NCBI GenBank assembly: GCA_017527495.1
Contig: JAFXPY010000053.1
Location: 1-64,000, forward strand
Length of the DNA stretch: 64,000 nt
Direction: 5' to 3'
Origin: Paludibacteraceae bacterium
Lineage (GTDB): Bacteria; Bacteroidota; Bacteroidia; Bacteroidales; Paludibacteraceae
A model generated the notes under the pieces. The model did no database searches and was not told where the DNA came from. It saw only the letters and a program-made list of their open reading frames with translations. Of this stretch, positions 63,855 through 64,000 are shown one piece after another. The position numbers and the translations under genes are program-made. Numbering within the stretch: position 1 is the stretch's first letter; every line of letters starts with the position of its first letter.

Positions 63855-64000
63855 AATTAAGCTAATTGTTCTTTTTCATTCGTCAGATTTGTTTTCCAAA
63901 AAAAGGTTCACAAATTAATCAAATTAAACTAATTATTCGTTTTCATTCGTAAGATTCGTTTTCTAAAAAAGGGTCACAAATTAATCAAATTGTTCGTTTC
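63855..64000. repeat. 66-67 bp tandem repeat, at least 2.2 copies
   Basis: Copies start at 63855, 63922 and about 63988; the first two agree at about nine of ten bases. The array runs off the window. The rest of 63766-63854 is AT-rich with a degenerate run around CATTTGTTCATTTACC and a TTTCGCAAGTG match to the repeat beside the hairpin array. Confidence 0.85.

Overview
The window is a stretch of AT-rich chromosome from a member of the phylum Bacteroidota, most likely order Bacteroidales. Supporting signs are: SprA (the 2477-residue type IX secretion/gliding translocon protein), a DUF5723–OmpA protein, DUF4295 beside rpmG/rpmB, BspA-type leucine-rich proteins, a meso-diaminopimelate dehydrogenase, and promoters of the Bacteroidota type (TTTG, 19-20 bp spacer, TAnnTTTG) in front of at least a dozen genes with no Shine-Dalgarno-like sites before start codons. 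No phage, insertion sequence, CRISPR array, rRNA or tRNA was seen. Family and genus cannot be fixed from sequence alone.

Layout. 1-291: tandem repeats and a bidirectional terminator. 0.3-11.0 kb (minus strand): envelope protein pair (DUF5723-OmpA and a lipoprotein), RecD/Pif1-like helicase, secreted C1 peptidase with prfB (programmed +1 frameshift), a rhodanese lipoprotein and a fatty-acid-CoA ligase. 11.2-20.1 kb (plus): AraC regulator, DUF308 membrane protein, then a 2056-residue secreted repeat protein translationally coupled to an outer-membrane barrel-like protein. 20.1-23.5 kb (minus): LRR protein, MATE exporter, C_GCAxxG_C_C protein and 2-hydroxyacid dehydrogenase in one overlapping operon. 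23.6-35.4 kb (plus): TlpA-like lipoprotein, HU, a 29-residue basic protein, RNase E/G, a 1-kb non-coding hairpin array, gyrA, TPR protein, DUF177-rpmF, a large pseudouridine synthase and ddh.

35.4-62.2 kb is almost wholly minus strand: SGNH-MBOAT-coaE-acyltransferase; a ferredoxin; an EF-hand lipoprotein; rpmB-rpmG-DUF4295; ruvA-sprA; an LRR protein; uvrA-nadB-Dabb; and recQ-rimO-HU-(HU/LysM). The window closes with asnS (plus) and another tandem repeat. Themes are envelope biogenesis and surface display (SprA, barrel proteins, O-acylation, LRR and giant repeat proteins), genome maintenance (gyrA, recQ, uvrA, ruvA, HU proteins) and translation (prfB, rpmF, rpmB, rpmG, DUF4295, rimO, asnS).

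The most unusual item is the gene at 57071-58396, which joins an HU/IHF-type DNA-binding domain, a 15-bp-unit EPKQE minisatellite, one membrane helix and a LysM-like domain: the architecture of a nucleoid-to-cell-wall tether. It is interrupted here by one in-frame TAA inside the repeat. Other points of note are an array of small hairpins with compensatory stem changes at 27.8-28.1 kb, a higher-order six-unit duplication in the giant surface protein, the prfB frameshift site in a phylum thought to hide its anti-Shine-Dalgarno, and a rimO gene without a canonical start codon at its expected N-terminus.
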